Assembly: GCF_030719215.1 (NCBI RefSeq)
Contig: NZ_CP120983.1
Span: 8,246,001-8,310,000 of the forward strand
DNA from: Streptomyces sp. Alt3
GTDB taxonomy: Bacteria > Actinomycetota > Actinomycetes > Streptomycetales > Streptomycetaceae
Direction: 5' to 3'
DNA length: 64,000 nt
The position numbers and the translations under genes are program-made. The notes under the pieces are model-generated. The model saw nothing but the letters and a program-made list of their open reading frames with translations. It was not told the origin of the DNA and searched no databases. This document shows, one piece after another, positions 1 through 9,966 of the stretch; positions within the stretch are counted from its first letter, which is position 1; every line of letters begins with the position of its first letter.

Positions 1-3000
1 CTCGGCACCGCCGAGGCACAGGCGCCCTGGCGTGGCGAACACCGTGGCGAACGGGAGGCCACCGCCGCCCAGCGGGAGATCCTCGACCTCGCGGCCGAAG
101 TGCTCGGGATCGCGGGGCTGCGTCCGGCCGACCGGCTGACAGCGAGCGGCGGCGACTCGCTCAAGGCGCTGCGCCTACGGTTCGACATCCAGCGCCGATT
201 CGGTGTGGACCTTCCCCAGGACCTCGTGCTGCGGGCCGACTTCGCCGCCATCGCGGACGCCGTGCACGCCCCGGACGCAGCCGTTGACATCCACCCGCCC
301 GTACCCCTCGACGTCCCCGGCCCCACCTCGCCCGCCACCAGCGAGCAGGAGCGCCTGTGGCTCGAGCACGAACGTGACCCCGAGGACGCGGCCTACGACG
401 TCCCACTCGCCTTCGAGGTGCGCGGGACCGTGCACCTCCCCGCGCTCCGGCGAGCGGTGCGGACGGTGGTGGAGCGCCACACGTCGCTGCGCACCCGCCT
501 GGTACCCACCGCGCAGGGACTGCGGCAGGAGGTGGACGCCCCCTACGACCCGTGGCAGTCGTGCGACGCCGACGCCGGCGAGCCGTGGCAGGACTCGGCC
601 TCCCGCTTCTTCGCCCACCGCTTCGACCTGCGCTCCCCGTACATGTGCCGGGCCACCTGGCTGCCGTCCGTCGAGCCGGACACGGGAGGCCCGCAGCGCG
701 GCGCCGGCGCGGCCCGCGGCGCCTCCGACGGGGGGACCCTCCTGCTGCACCTGCACCACATCGCTGTGGACGGCTGTTCGCTCGGCATCATCCTGGGCGA
801 CCTCACCGAGGCGTACGCAGCGGCGTACGAGGGCGCAGAAACCCCGGCAGTGCCCGGCCCGGCCACGACCGTCGCGCACTTCGCCCACTGGCAGCGGGCC
901 TGGCGCGCGAGCCCGGCCTACGACGAACAGCGCACCCGCCTGCGCGCGTACTACGAGCAGGGCGCCGAGACCGCGCCCGCCGCTACGGTGTCCTGTGCAC
1001 CCGCCAGGCCCTCGGCCCGCCTGCTGCGTACCACCCTCGACGCGGTCCGGCGCGGCGCGCTCGACCGGCTTGCCGCGGAGCACGGCCGGACCCGCTTCCA
1101 GCTGCTGCTTTCCGCATACGTGTGGAGCCTCTACGGTGTGACCGGCCAGACCCGGCCGCTCGTGGCCGCGCCGGTGGCGAACCGGCCCCGGCCCGAGTTC
1201 GCGGACACGGTCGGCATGCTGGCGAACACCGTGCTCCTGCCTCTGGACATGGAGCCGGACGCCTCACTGGACGTCCTGCTGGGCCGGCACGCGGCGGCGT
1301 CCGCAGAGGTCCTGCGCGGACAGGAGGTGCTCCTTGCCGACGTGGTGGCGGACCGGGGGGCCAGCGCCCGGGGCGACCTCTTCGACTACCTGTTCGTCCA
1401 GGAGAACACCGACTTCTCGGCCCTGCGGCTCCCCGGCTGCGCCGTCGGCCCGCTCTGGCCGGCACCGCTCGGAGCCAAGTGCCGGATCACCCTCTCGGTC
1501 GTCGAGCACGCCTCCGGAATCGACTGCCTGTGGGAGTACCGGGAGGACGTCGACGAGAAGGAGGTACGGGCCGCCCCCCGCCTTCTCGGTCAGGCCGTCG
1601 ACCGGATGGCCGACGGCGCCGACGTCACCCTGCGCGACCTGGTGGCACCGTACCGCCGCACGCTCCCCGAGCACGGCCGAGGCCCCGCATCCGCACCGGA
1701 GTTCGCCACCGTGGCCGAGGGTTTCCAGCGCCAGGCGCGCCGCACCCCCGACGCCCCGGCGGTGGCGACGGCTCACACCACCCTCAGCTACGCCGAACTC
1801 GACGCACAGGCAGCTGCGCTGGCGGAGAGCCTGCGCCCCTACCTGCCCGCCGATCCGGCCGCACCGGCAGCCGTCGCCCTGTACCTGGAGCCCTCGGTCG
1901 AGCACGTGGTGTCACTCCTCGCAGCCGCTCGGCTCAACCTGACCGCCGTGCCGCTCGACCCGTCGTACCCGCCGTCCCTGCTGCGCCAGGTGCTGGCCCA
2001 GGCCGCCCCGGTGTGCGTCCTGGTGACACCGGAACGGGTCGACGCGCTCGACGCCATCGCACCTGCAGGCCTGCCCCGCCACCCTCTCGTGTGTCCGGCG
2101 GACCCCCCGGCCGCGGAAATCTGGCCAGGACACCGAGCGCTGCGCCCCCTGTACACGCTGTTCACCTCGGGCTCCACCGGAACGCCCAAGGGCGTGCAAG
2201 TGCCTGACCGCACGGTGTGCAACCTGCTGACCTGGCAGCGCGACCACGGCGGACTGTCCGCTCCCGCCGTCACTCAGCAGTTCTCCATGCTGTCCTTCGA
2301 CGTCTCCTTCCAGGAAGTCTTCACCACCCTGTGCTCCGGGGGCCTCCTCCGCCTGGTCGATCCCGCCTGGCGGCAGGACATGCCTGCCCTCCTGGACCGG
2401 CTGGAGAGCACGGGCGTGGAGCGCCTCTTCCTCCCCTACGTCGCCCTGCAACTGCTCGCGGAACACGGAGTGCGGACCGGCCGCCACCCCTCCCGGCTAC
2501 GCGACGTCATCACCGCGGGCGAGCAGTTGGTCTGCACGGACGCGATCCGCGGATGGTTCGCCGGAATGCCCTCCGCGCGCCTCTTCAACCACTACGGCCC
2601 CACCGAGACACACGTGGTCAGCGGCCTCTGTCTGGAGGGCGACCCCGCCCGATGGCCACTGCGGCCGGCGATCGGACGGCCCGTCTCGGGCGCCCTTCTC
2701 CGGGTGCTGGACAAGGACGGCCACGCCCTTCCGCCCGGAGCGACCGGCCACCTCTGGCTCGGCGGCCCCATGGTCGGGCGCTGCTACCTGGGCGACAGCG
2801 AACTGAACCGCACCCGCTTCCTGGACGACCCCGAGGCCGGCACCTTCTACCGCAGCGGCGACCTCGCCCGCTTCGACCGTCGGGGCCTGCTGCACTACGC
2901 GGGACGGATGGACACCCAGGTCAAGATCAGTGGACACCGGCTGGAACTGGGCGCCGTCGAAGCCGCGCTGCTCCAGTACCCCGGGGTGACCAACGCGGTC

Positions 3001-6000
3001 GTCACAGAGACGCACGGTTCCCTCGTGGCCTGCCTCCAGGCCGACCAGGACCCCGACGTCGACGCGCTCGACCGCCACCTGAGCACGATGCTCCCCTCCC
3101 ACGTCCGCGTCAGCCGCTTCCGGCGCCTGACCCGGCTGCCGCGCACGCCCAGCGGAAAAGTGGACCGCCAGGCGGCCCTGTCCGCCGCCGGACACGACCT
3201 GCGCCCCGGCGGCGGGGCCGCCCCGGCTCTCTCCGCACTGGAACGACGGCTCACCGACCTGTTCCGGGCGGTGACCGGCCGGAGCCCCGGTGCGCGGCAG
3301 CGGTTCTTCGACGCGGGAGCCACCAGCCTGGACCTGATGCGCTTCCAACTGCGCTGTGCGGGCGAGGGCGATCTGCACTTCGGCGTGCCGGAGCTGTTCG
3401 AGCACGTCACGATCCACTCCCTGGCGCGCCTCATCGAGGAGCGAGGTGCGCGGGCGGCCGACGGCGAGACACCCCTGGGCGCCTCCGCACCCGCCTCCTC
3501 CGACCCGGACCTTCCCATGGCCGCCCCGGACACCGGCCGCACACGTCCCGCCGAGGGCGACGAACCGGTTGCTGTCATCGGCATGGCCGTCCGCCTGCCC
3601 GGCGCCACCGACCTGGCCGCCTTCTGGGACCTGGTCACCTCCGGCGGGCGAGGGATCGAAGACTTCCCCGCCGCCGATGGGCTGGTCGGCGCCCGCAGCC
3701 AGATGGACGGGCTCCTCGCCTTCGACCCCGGCCACTTCGGCATCAGCCCGCACGAGGCCCGGCTCATGGACCCGCAGCAGCGGCACCTGCTGATGGCCTG
3801 CGTGCAGGCGCTCGCACACGCCGGCGTCGCCGACGCCGGAGGCGGGCGTGTCGGCCTCGTCGCCGCGTGCGGTGAGAACACCTACTTCCAGAGCCTGCTG
3901 AGGGAAGCCGATCCCGCAGCACTGCCCGACTCCTTCCGGCTCGCCCTGCACCACGAGAAGGACTTCCTGTCCACCCGGGCCGCGTACCACCTCGGCCTGC
4001 GGGGGCCTGCGCTCACCGTCCAATCCGCCTGCTCCAGCTCCCTCGTCGGCGTCCACCTCGCCGCCGGGCTGCTGCGGCAGGACGACGCCGACGTGATGCT
4101 CGTCGGCGGCGTCCTCGTGGACCGTGAGCTGACGGACGGGTACATCCACCGGCCGAACCACATCTTCTCCCCGGACGGTCACTGCCGGCCCTTCAGCGCG
4201 GACGCCGCCGGTACCGTGGGCGCCAGCGGTGTGGGCGTCGTCGTACTCAAGCCGCTTGCCGCGGCGCGCCGCGACGGCGACACCGTCTACGCCGTGATCA
4301 CGGGCTCCGCCGTCAACAACGACGGTGCGGACAAGATGAGTTACAGCGCACCCTCGCTGGCCGGACAGCGGGCCGCGGTGAGTACCGCCCTGCGCCGCAG
4401 CGGCCGTACCGCCTCCGAAGTCGGCTACGTGGAGGCCCACGGAACCGGAACCCGGCTGGGCGACCCGATCGAAGCCGCCGCCCTGCGTGCCGGATACGAA
4501 CTGGCCGACGACGCGGGCCTCGCCCTGTCCTCCGTCAAGAGCCAGATCGGGCACCTGGGCGCGGCCGCAGGTGTGGTGGGGCTGGTGCGGGCGGTGCTTG
4601 CCGTGCATCACGGAACCATCCCGCCGACCGCCGACTTCGACCGTCTCAACCCGGCCGTCGACGCGGGGCCGTTCCGGATACCGGTGACCGCACAGCCCTG
4701 GCCCCACGCGGCGTCGCGCGTCGCGGGCGTGAGCAGCTTCGGCATCGGCGGGACCAACGCCCATCTACTGGTGGAGAGTCCGGCCGGTACGGACACGACA
4801 CCGCAGCCGCGCGACCAGCCTGTCCGCCGGCCACTACCCTGCCTCGTACTGTCCGCCAACTCGCCCGCCGCCCTGATAGCGGACGCCCACCGGATCGCCG
4901 ACCACCTCAGCGCCTGCCCGCGCGACTACGCACAGGTGCTGCGCCACCTCCAGTCGGGCCGTCCGGTACGGGCCTACCGGGCCGCCGCCACCTGCGAGGA
5001 CGCCGAATCGGCCGTCGCGTGGCTGCGCGCACTCGTACCGCCGGCCGTCCCGGTGCAACCGAGCGGCGTACCGGCAGCGGGAATCGACGCGCTGGAGCCG
5101 GCCACGGCGTGGACAGCCGGCCACACCGTCGACTGGACGCCGGGCCCGGCCCCCGCGCCCTGGGACTTCCCGCCGCCCGCGTTCGACCTGGCGGACTACG
5201 ACTTCCCACGCGCGAAGCCGACGGCACCGGCACCGGCGGACGCCCCTGCGCCCAGGACACCGATGCCGGTGCCGGGCCGGACCCCGGACCCGCAGCGGCT
5301 CCCGATCGGCCGGTGGACGCACCAACCGCAGTGGACACGGCTCCGCAGGGCACGGACCGACGAGTCGGCCCTGGTGCGCACCGCCGTGATCGTCGCCGAC
5401 GAGCGGACCGACCCGACGGCGTGGGCGGAACTGGAGCGCCGATACACACGGGTGCTGTGGCTGCTGCCCGGCAAGGACCTCGTCCGGATCGACGACGACC
5501 GCTACGAGGCGGACCCTTCCGACACCGAGCACCTGGCCGCCGTACTGCTCGAGGCGGGCGCACCGGGCCCGGGCACCGCAGTCGACTGGCTGCACGCGCT
5601 GCCTCTCGCCATCGACGGCGACATCGGCGAGCCGTCCCTCGACACGGCCCGATGGGCGTGCCTCGACACCGTCGCCGCCCTGTCCCTGGCCGTCGCCGAC
5701 GTCGCACGGACACACGGCCGTGACCGGCCCCGCCTGTACTTGCTCTCCTGCGGCGCCCAGCCGGTCACCGGTCCGGTCCGGCGGCCTGAGGCAGGTCTGC
5801 TGGCCGCGGCGACACAGGTGCCGAGACAGGAACTGGGCACGGAACTGCACTGGATCGACCTGCCCGGCCCCGATCCGACCTCGTGGTCGGCGTTCCTCCC
5901 GGACCTCCTCCTCGACTTCCCGGCGGAGATGTCCGTCGTCGCCCTGCGCGACTCCTTCTGGTGGCACCGCGCCGTCCACCCCGTGGCTGCTCCGGCCACG

Positions 6001-7884
6001 CCCCGAAAGGACACGGACCGCAGCACTGAAGCATGGGCACGGAGCTCCGGCACGCACCTGGTCCTCGGCGGTACCGGTGGCATCGGCGCCGTCGTAGCCG
6101 CCCGGATCCTGAGACATCCGGAGAGCCGCGTCGTCCTGCTGTCCCGCCACGCCCTGCTCCCGCCGGCCCTGGAACCCTGGCGGGACCGGATCACACTGGT
6201 GCGGGCGGACCTCGCCGTCGAGGAGTCGGCCGAGATCGCGGATCGCCTGGCACCCCAACTGGACGGTGGCCTGGCCGGCATCGTGCACGCGGCCGGAACG
6301 CCCGCCGGTGGGCTACTCGCGCTGCGCGACTCGGAAACCGCCCGCCGGGGGACGGATGTCAAACTCCGTGGCGCCCTGCTCATGGAGCGGCTCATCGCTT
6401 CGTACGACCCGGACCACGCCGTCTACTGCTCGTCCATGGCCTCCTTGTTCGGCGGCGTCGGACAGTTCGACTACGCCGCGGCCAACGGCTGCCTGGACGC
6501 GTTCGCCCAGTACCGGGCCGACAACGGCACGAGCCGTACGGTCCGCATGGGCATCGGCTGGGACGTCTGGCGCGAGGCCGGTATGGCGCTGAGCGCGCTC
6601 GGCCACGACGGACAGCACCAGAGACACCTGCTCACCGGCCTGACATCCGACGAAGGTGCTGCCCTGTTCGAACAGGCCATGCGGCTGCAACTCCCGCACC
6701 TCATGGTCAACACCACCGATCTCGCCCAGGCCCGAAGCTTCTACGAACGGCCGTCGGCCGCCTCCGTGGAGACGACGCGCCCTGCCGCCGAAGCAGCACG
6801 GCCGACGCGGAGTCCGGCGCCCGGCCACGATCGCGTCGCGCAACTCGTCGACACCGTGGCCCCGCTGCTCGGGGTGGACGACCTGGGGACCGACGTGTCG
6901 CTGTACGACCTCGGCGCGGACTCCCTGATGCTGCTGGAACTCGCGGACCGGATAAAGGAGCGCTTCGGCGTGGACCTCGACCTCTCCCGTTTCAGCCACC
7001 GGGTCAGCGTCGCGGAGATCTCCGGCCTCATCGACGCCGCCGCCCGCGACGCACGTTCCACCACCTCGGATCCGGTGCAGGTCGAGGTGTGGCAGCGGGG
7101 CGTCGACGGTTCGGACATGCTCTGTCTGGTCCACCCGGTCGGCGGTGACATCCAGGCCTACCGCCCGCTCGTGTCCGCACTGGGCGACCGGCTCACCGTG
7201 TGCCTGATCGCGGATCCCGCACTGCGCGACGTCCCGGGCCGGCCCACCGAGCCCATCGCCGAGCGTGCCGCAAGTTACCTCGAGGCGGTCCGGGCCGAAC
7301 ACGCCGGATCCGGCGGCCGACTGTTCCTGGCCGGGTGGTCCTTCGGTGCCTGGGTGGCCCTGTCGATGGCCGCTCTTGCGGAGAAGCAGGACCAGCCTGT
7401 GGCCGGCCTGTACCTGCTTGACCCGCCGCCGCCCGGCGCGGGCGCGCTGGTGGCTGCCTACGACGACCGACAGGTGGACGCCGTCTTCGCCCGCGAACTG
7501 GGCGGCAATCGCGCAGGTGGGCTGAGCGACAGCGGACGTGAATACGCCGAACACCTGGCCCGGTGCTGCCGTGCCAACCTGTCGGCCATGGCCGGCCACC
7601 GGCTGCCACACCTGAGCCTCACCCCGAGTTCCCTGTGGATCGCGGAACGTACCGTCCCAGACGTACCGTCCCTCGCGCCGGAGCCTGTGCCGACCGAGGA
7701 ATGGGAGGCCCATCTCCCGTCCCCCGTGCGCGCCCACAGAATCGACGCGGACCACTACACGCTCGTCGCCGCACCCCACGTGGAGTCCATAGCCGCCGCC
7801 ATCCTGCACGACGCGGCACCGCGCGGAGAAGCCGGACACGGCACCGGACCGAGGCCGACGCGGGACTTCAGCCCCCCGCGCTGA
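1..7884 (+). CDS. Hybrid NRPS-PKS, 5' end outside window: PCP / C-A(Pro)-PCP / KS-KR-ACP / TE
   Basis: The frame is open to the left edge, so the protein starts upstream; at least 2,627 residues are visible. Domains in order: a carrier domain (GGDSLKAL, about nt 60-270), condensation domain with HHIAVDG at 754-774, adenylation domain (LFTSGSTGTPKG at 2158-2193, NHYGPTETHVV, PSGKVDR near 3160), second carrier (Ser codon 3325), ketosynthase (Cys 4030, His 4438 and 4552), ketoreductase (GGTGGIG near 6070, YAAAN near 6472), ACP (Ser 6922) and thioesterase (GWSFG, Ser 7339). The adenylation pocket reads D-V-Q-F-I-A-H-V-V-K, which matches published proline codes. No acyltransferase motif lies between KS and KR; only linker-like sequence remains. 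The predicted product adds proline to an upstream aminoacyl unit, extends it by one C2 unit, reduces the ketone and releases it. Detoxin/rimosamide-type chemistry is an inference from this logic and the TauD neighbour. Confidence 0.93.
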   Translation, partial: LGTAEAQAPWRGEHRGEREATAAQREILDLAAEVLGIAGLRPADRLTASGGDSLKALRLRFDIQRRFGVDLPQDLVLRADFAAIADAVHAPDAAVDIHPPVPLDVPGPTSPATSEQERLWLEHERDPEDAAYDVPLAFEVRGTVHLPALRRAVRTVVERHTSLRTRLVPTAQGLRQEVDAPYDPWQSCDADAGEPWQDSASRFFAHRFDLRSPYMCRATWLPSVEPDTGGPQRGAGAARGASDGGTLLLHLHHIAVDGCSLGIILGDLTEAYAAAYEGAETPAVPGPATTVAHFAHWQRAWRASPAYDEQRTRLRAYYEQGAETAPAATVSCAPARPSARLLRTTLDAVRRGALDRLAAEHGRTRFQLLLSAYVWSLYGVTGQTRPLVAAPVANRPRPEFADTVGMLANTVLLPLDMEPDASLDVLLGRHAAASAEVLRGQEVLLADVVADRGASARGDLFDYLFVQENTDFSALRLPGCAVGPLWPAPLGAKCRITLSVVEHASGIDCLWEYREDVDEKEVRAAPRLLGQAVDRMADGADVTLRDLVAPYRRTLPEHGRGPASAPEFATVAEGFQRQARRTPDAPAVATAHTTLSYAELDAQAAALAESLRPYLPADPAAPAAVALYLEPSVEHVVSLLAAARLNLTAVPLDPSYPPSLLRQVLAQAAPVCVLVTPERVDALDAIAPAGLPRHPLVCPADPPAAEIWPGHRALRPLYTLFTSGSTGTPKGVQVPDRTVCNLLTWQRDHGGLSAPAVTQQFSMLSFDVSFQEVFTTLCSGGLLRLVDPAWRQDMPALLDRLESTGVERLFLPYVALQLLAEHGVRTGRHPSRLRDVITAGEQLVCTDAIRGWFAGMPSARLFNHYGPTETHVVSGLCLEGDPARWPLRPAIGRPVSGALLRVLDKDGHALPPGATGHLWLGGPMVGRCYLGDSELNRTRFLDDPEAGTFYRSGDLARFDRRGLLHYAGRMDTQVKISGHRLELGAVEAALLQYPGVTNAVVTETHGSLVACLQADQDPDVDALDRHLSTMLPSHVRVSRFRRLTRLPRTPSGKVDRQAALSAAGHDLRPGGGAAPALSALERRLTDLFRAVTGRSPGARQRFFDAGATSLDLMRFQLRCAGEGDLHFGVPELFEHVTIHSLARLIEERGARAADGETPLGASAPASSDPDLPMAAPDTGRTRPAEGDEPVAVIGMAVRLPGATDLAAFWDLVTSGGRGIEDFPAADGLVGARSQMDGLLAFDPGHFGISPHEARLMDPQQRHLLMACVQALAHAGVADAGGGRVGLVAACGENTYFQSLLREADPAALPDSFRLALHHEKDFLSTRAAYHLGLRGPALTVQSACSSSLVGVHLAAGLLRQDDADVMLVGGVLVDRELTDGYIHRPNHIFSPDGHCRPFSADAAGTVGASGVGVVVLKPLAAARRDGDTVYAVITGSAVNNDGADKMSYSAPSLAGQRAAVSTALRRSGRTASEVGYVEAHGTGTRLGDPIEAAALRAGYELADDAGLALSSVKSQIGHLGAAAGVVGLVRAVLAVHHGTIPPTADFDRLNPAVDAGPFRIPVTAQPWPHAASRVAGVSSFGIGGTNAHLLVESPAGTDTTPQPRDQPVRRPLPCLVLSANSPAALIADAHRIADHLSACPRDYAQVLRHLQSGRPVRAYRAAATCEDAESAVAWLRALVPPAVPVQPSGVPAAGIDALEPATAWTAGHTVDWTPGPAPAPWDFPPPAFDLADYDFPRAKPTAPAPADAPAPRTPMPVPGRTPDPQRLPIGRWTHQPQWTRLRRARTDESALVRTAVIVADERTDPTAWAELERRYTRVLWLLPGKDLVRIDDDRYEADPSDTEHLAAVLLEAGAPGPGTAVDWLHALPLAIDGDIGEPSLDTARWACLDTVAALSLAVADVARTHGRDRPRLYLLSCGAQPVTGPVRRPEAGLLAAATQVPRQELGTELHWIDLPGPDPTSWSAFLPDLLLDFPAEMSVVALRDSFWWHRAVHPVAAPATPRKDTDRSTEAWARSSGTHLVLGGTGGIGAVVAARILRHPESRVVLLSRHALLPPALEPWRDRITLVRADLAVEESAEIADRLAPQLDGGLAGIVHAAGTPAGGLLALRDSETARRGTDVKLRGALLMERLIASYDPDHAVYCSSMASLFGGVGQFDYAAANGCLDAFAQYRADNGTSRTVRMGIGWDVWREAGMALSALGHDGQHQRHLLTGLTSDEGAALFEQAMRLQLPHLMVNTTDLAQARSFYERPSAASVETTRPAAEAARPTRSPAPGHDRVAQLVDTVAPLLGVDDLGTDVSLYDLGADSLMLLELADRIKERFGVDLDLSRFSHRVSVAEISGLIDAAARDARSTTSDPVQVEVWQRGVDGSDMLCLVHPVGGDIQAYRPLVSALGDRLTVCLIADPALRDVPGRPTEPIAERAASYLEAVRAEHAGSGGRLFLAGWSFGAWVALSMAALAEKQDQPVAGLYLLDPPPPGAGALVAAYDDRQVDAVFARELGGNRAGGLSDSGREYAEHLARCCRANLSAMAGHRLPHLSLTPSSLWIAERTVPDVPSLAPEPVPTEEWEAHLPSPVRAHRIDADHYTLVAAPHVESIAAAILHDAAPRGEAGHGTGPRPTRDFSPPR

Positions 7885-7954
7885 CCGCCACCACCAACTC
7901 ACCCGACACAGCACGCACGAGTGACATCACCCACGAGCAGAAGAGGTCCCTTCC

Positions 7955-8845
7955 ATGGAGGAGTACGCACTCCAGGCGGTCGAACGTCTGACGACCCGCC
8001 CGGCCGAACCGTACGAGACGATCTCCGTCACGCCCGTCACTCCGGTGCTGGGCGCCGAGGTGACGGGCCTCGACCTGTCACAGGAACTGACGCCCCGCCA
8101 GGAAAAGGAATTGATACACGCGTTCCTCACCCACCACGTGCTGGTCTTCCGCGAGCAGGACATCACCCCCGAGCAGCACAAGCGCTTCGCCACCCGCTTC
8201 GGTGAGCTGCACCCTGTGGCGCTCGCGGCCGACGGCTCCGACCCGCACATCCTGGAGATCAGGGCGACGAAGGAGTCCCGGGCCATCGCGGGCAACGGCT
8301 GGCACGCCGACGGCACCGCCGACGCCGACCCCTCGCTCGGCTCCATGCTGTACATCACGGAGATCCCCGAGGGGGGCAGCGGCGGAGACACCCTGTTCGC
8401 CAACATGCACCTGGCCTACGAACTCCTCTCCCCGGCCATGAGGTCCTTCCTGGACGGGCTCAGCGCACTGCACGACGGCGCCCTGCCCTGGGCCGCCGCC
8501 GGGCAGACCCCACCGGCGGACTACGACATCCCCCGCACCGAGCACCCCGTGGTCGTCCTGCACCCGGAGACCGGACGCAAGCTGCTCTTCGTGAACGGCC
8601 CCTACACCTCGCACATCACCCAACTGGCAAGGCCGGAGAGCGATGCGCTCCTTCAGATGCTCTACGCCCACATAGCCCGCACGCCCCTGCTCCAGTGCCG
8701 TATCCGCTGGCAGCCGCGCACCCTGGTGTTCTGGGACAACCGGTGTGTACAGCACCACGCGGTCTGGGACTACTTCCCCCACGGCCGCTACGGCCAGCGG
8801 GTAGCCATCAACGGAACCCGCCCCCAGCGGGGTTCCACGACCTGA
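7955..8845 (+). CDS. TauD/TfdA-family Fe(II)/2-oxoglutarate dioxygenase
   Basis: The 296-residue protein has the non-haem iron facial triad: H117-A-D119 in WHADG and a distal His near 267 (VQHHAVWDY), plus an Arg near 282 expected to bind 2-oxoglutarate. An AGAGG-type ribosome site lies about ten bases before the ATG. It begins 70 bases after the NRPS-PKS stop, so the two are probably cotranscribed. Family members hydroxylate amino acids or carrier-bound substrates; here hydroxylation of the proline-derived ring is the natural inference, as in detoxin and rimosamide pathways. Free or carrier-bound substrate cannot be told from sequence. This is the last gene of the cluster on this side, because a weak hairpin and unrelated minus-strand genes follow. 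Confidence 0.92.
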   Translation: MEEYALQAVERLTTRPAEPYETISVTPVTPVLGAEVTGLDLSQELTPRQEKELIHAFLTHHVLVFREQDITPEQHKRFATRFGELHPVALAADGSDPHILEIRATKESRAIAGNGWHADGTADADPSLGSMLYITEIPEGGSGGDTLFANMHLAYELLSPAMRSFLDGLSALHDGALPWAAAGQTPPADYDIPRTEHPVVVLHPETGRKLLFVNGPYTSHITQLARPESDALLQMLYAHIARTPLLQCRIRWQPRTLVFWDNRCVQHHAVWDYFPHGRYGQRVAINGTRPQRGSTT

Positions 8846-8861
8846 CCCCGCGGCGCCACCC

Positions 8862-8880
8862 GGCCCGCCGCCGACGGGCC
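8862..8880 (+). terminator. Weak hairpin after the dioxygenase gene
   Basis: GGCCCG and CGGGCC pair across a 7-base loop, 17 bases after the stop codon. There is no U tract, which is normal for high-GC actinomycetes. The stem is short, so this is only a candidate. Confidence 0.35.
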
Positions 8881-9001
8881 TTCCGGTACCGGTGTCGTCG
8901 GCCGGCGCGAGGTCAGGGAAGTCCGGGCGTGCCAGGTTCGGTGCACCGGCCCTGGGTGGGGGACGTCCCGTGTACCCCCACCCGTTGAGGGCCCCGGCCG
9001 G

Positions 9002-9280
9002 TCAGACGGTGAGCGCGGCGGCCTCGTCCGGAGGGGAGGCGGCCGTCCGCCACGCTGCGGTCACCGCGGTGCGCGCCCGGGCCGTCTTGAGGTGCGGCCG
9101 TCGGCCGGCTCGAGCGGCGCGCCCACGTGGACATGGCGGCCCGGTCGGCGCAGAGGTGCAGTGACCGGCCCGGCGAGCTCCAGCGCGCCCCCAGGCACGC
9201 AGGGTGGCCGGGTTGAGCGCGAGGTGGCGCGCGAGTTCACCGGTGCTGTACGGCTGACGCGTTACGTGGTTCGGCACGCG
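9002..9280 (-). pseudogene. Remnant of a helix-turn-helix protein
   Basis: The minus-strand frame ending at 9002 encodes YSTGELARHLALNPATLRAW near 9200-9260, which resembles the start of a MerR-like or excisionase-like helix-turn-helix, then turns into low-complexity Arg/Ala/Gly sequence. No good start codon or ribosome site precedes it, and the frame upstream is antisense noise. I read it as a decayed regulator gene. The rest of 8881-9507 holds nothing I recognise. Confidence 0.25.
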
Positions 9281-9507
9281 GAGGACCCCCTGTCGTTCTT
9301 CGAGCAGGCTGTTCCCGATGATCCGCGCCCCCGTGCGGCGATCGACGCGGCCGCGGCAGCAGTCGTGTCGCCCGGCTGATGAGCACTCTGGATCATTCCC
9401 TGCGTCGGGCGGCGGCGGCCGGCCACCAGGGCACACCGCAGCGAGCGGCGCCGATGTGCCCAGGAAGGAGTGCACGCCATGATCCCCCCGACATCTGAGG
9501 GGTCTGT

Positions 9508-9819
9508 TCAGAACCCGTCGCCCCATCCGAAAGTGACGTTGTACGCGCGCTGGAGTGCGTGTCGGCCGTGGTCCCCGTCGGCGTAGGCCCATGCGAGGGC
9601 TGCGGAGAACCAGAGCAGAAAGACTCCGCTGACGATGCCCAGAGCGATTAGTTTCCCGTTCCAGCTGAGGAGGACCAGGGCGATGGTCACGATGACCAAG
9701 CCGATGTGGGCTCCCCGAGAGCCGAGCGATGCAGCCTTGCGTGTCTTTCTGCGTTCGGCCCGTTCTGCGGCGAAGCGCTCCTCTCGAACAGACTGCGGTT
9801 CGTTCTCGTCGAAGCTCAT
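9508..9819 (-). CDS. Small two-helix membrane protein
   Basis: The 103-residue protein has a charged N-terminus rich in Arg and Glu (about residues 1-35), then two hydrophobic helices (GLVIVTIALVLLSW and LIALGIVSGVFLLWFSAALAW), and a short C-terminal tail. A GGGGGGACGAG stretch sits just before the ATG as ribosome site. It has no recognisable domain; such proteins are common in Streptomyces and usually unannotated. It is in the same direction as the next small membrane gene but about 150 bases apart, so an operon is uncertain. Confidence 0.65.
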   Translation of the reverse strand: MSFDENEPQSVREERFAAERAERRKTRKAASLGSRGAHIGLVIVTIALVLLSWNGKLIALGIVSGVFLLWFSAALAWAYADGDHGRHALQRAYNVTFGWGDGF

Positions 9820-9966
9820 CTCGTCCCCCCGGCGCTGACGCTACATGCACCCGGTCCACGTCGTCAGAGGAGCATCACGGGGATATGGGGAGACGAGCAG
9901 GCCCCGCCGTCGCGTTCCACGGCGCCCCGTGGTGCTTGCCGGACGATCTCGCGTGGGCCGGCCGGG

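Noticed and set aside
9002..9859. A 285-codon minus-strand frame across two regions
   Set aside because: It overlaps the small membrane gene at 9508 in another frame, has Arg/Pro-rich composition and no ribosome site; only its last 90 codons look like a remnant.
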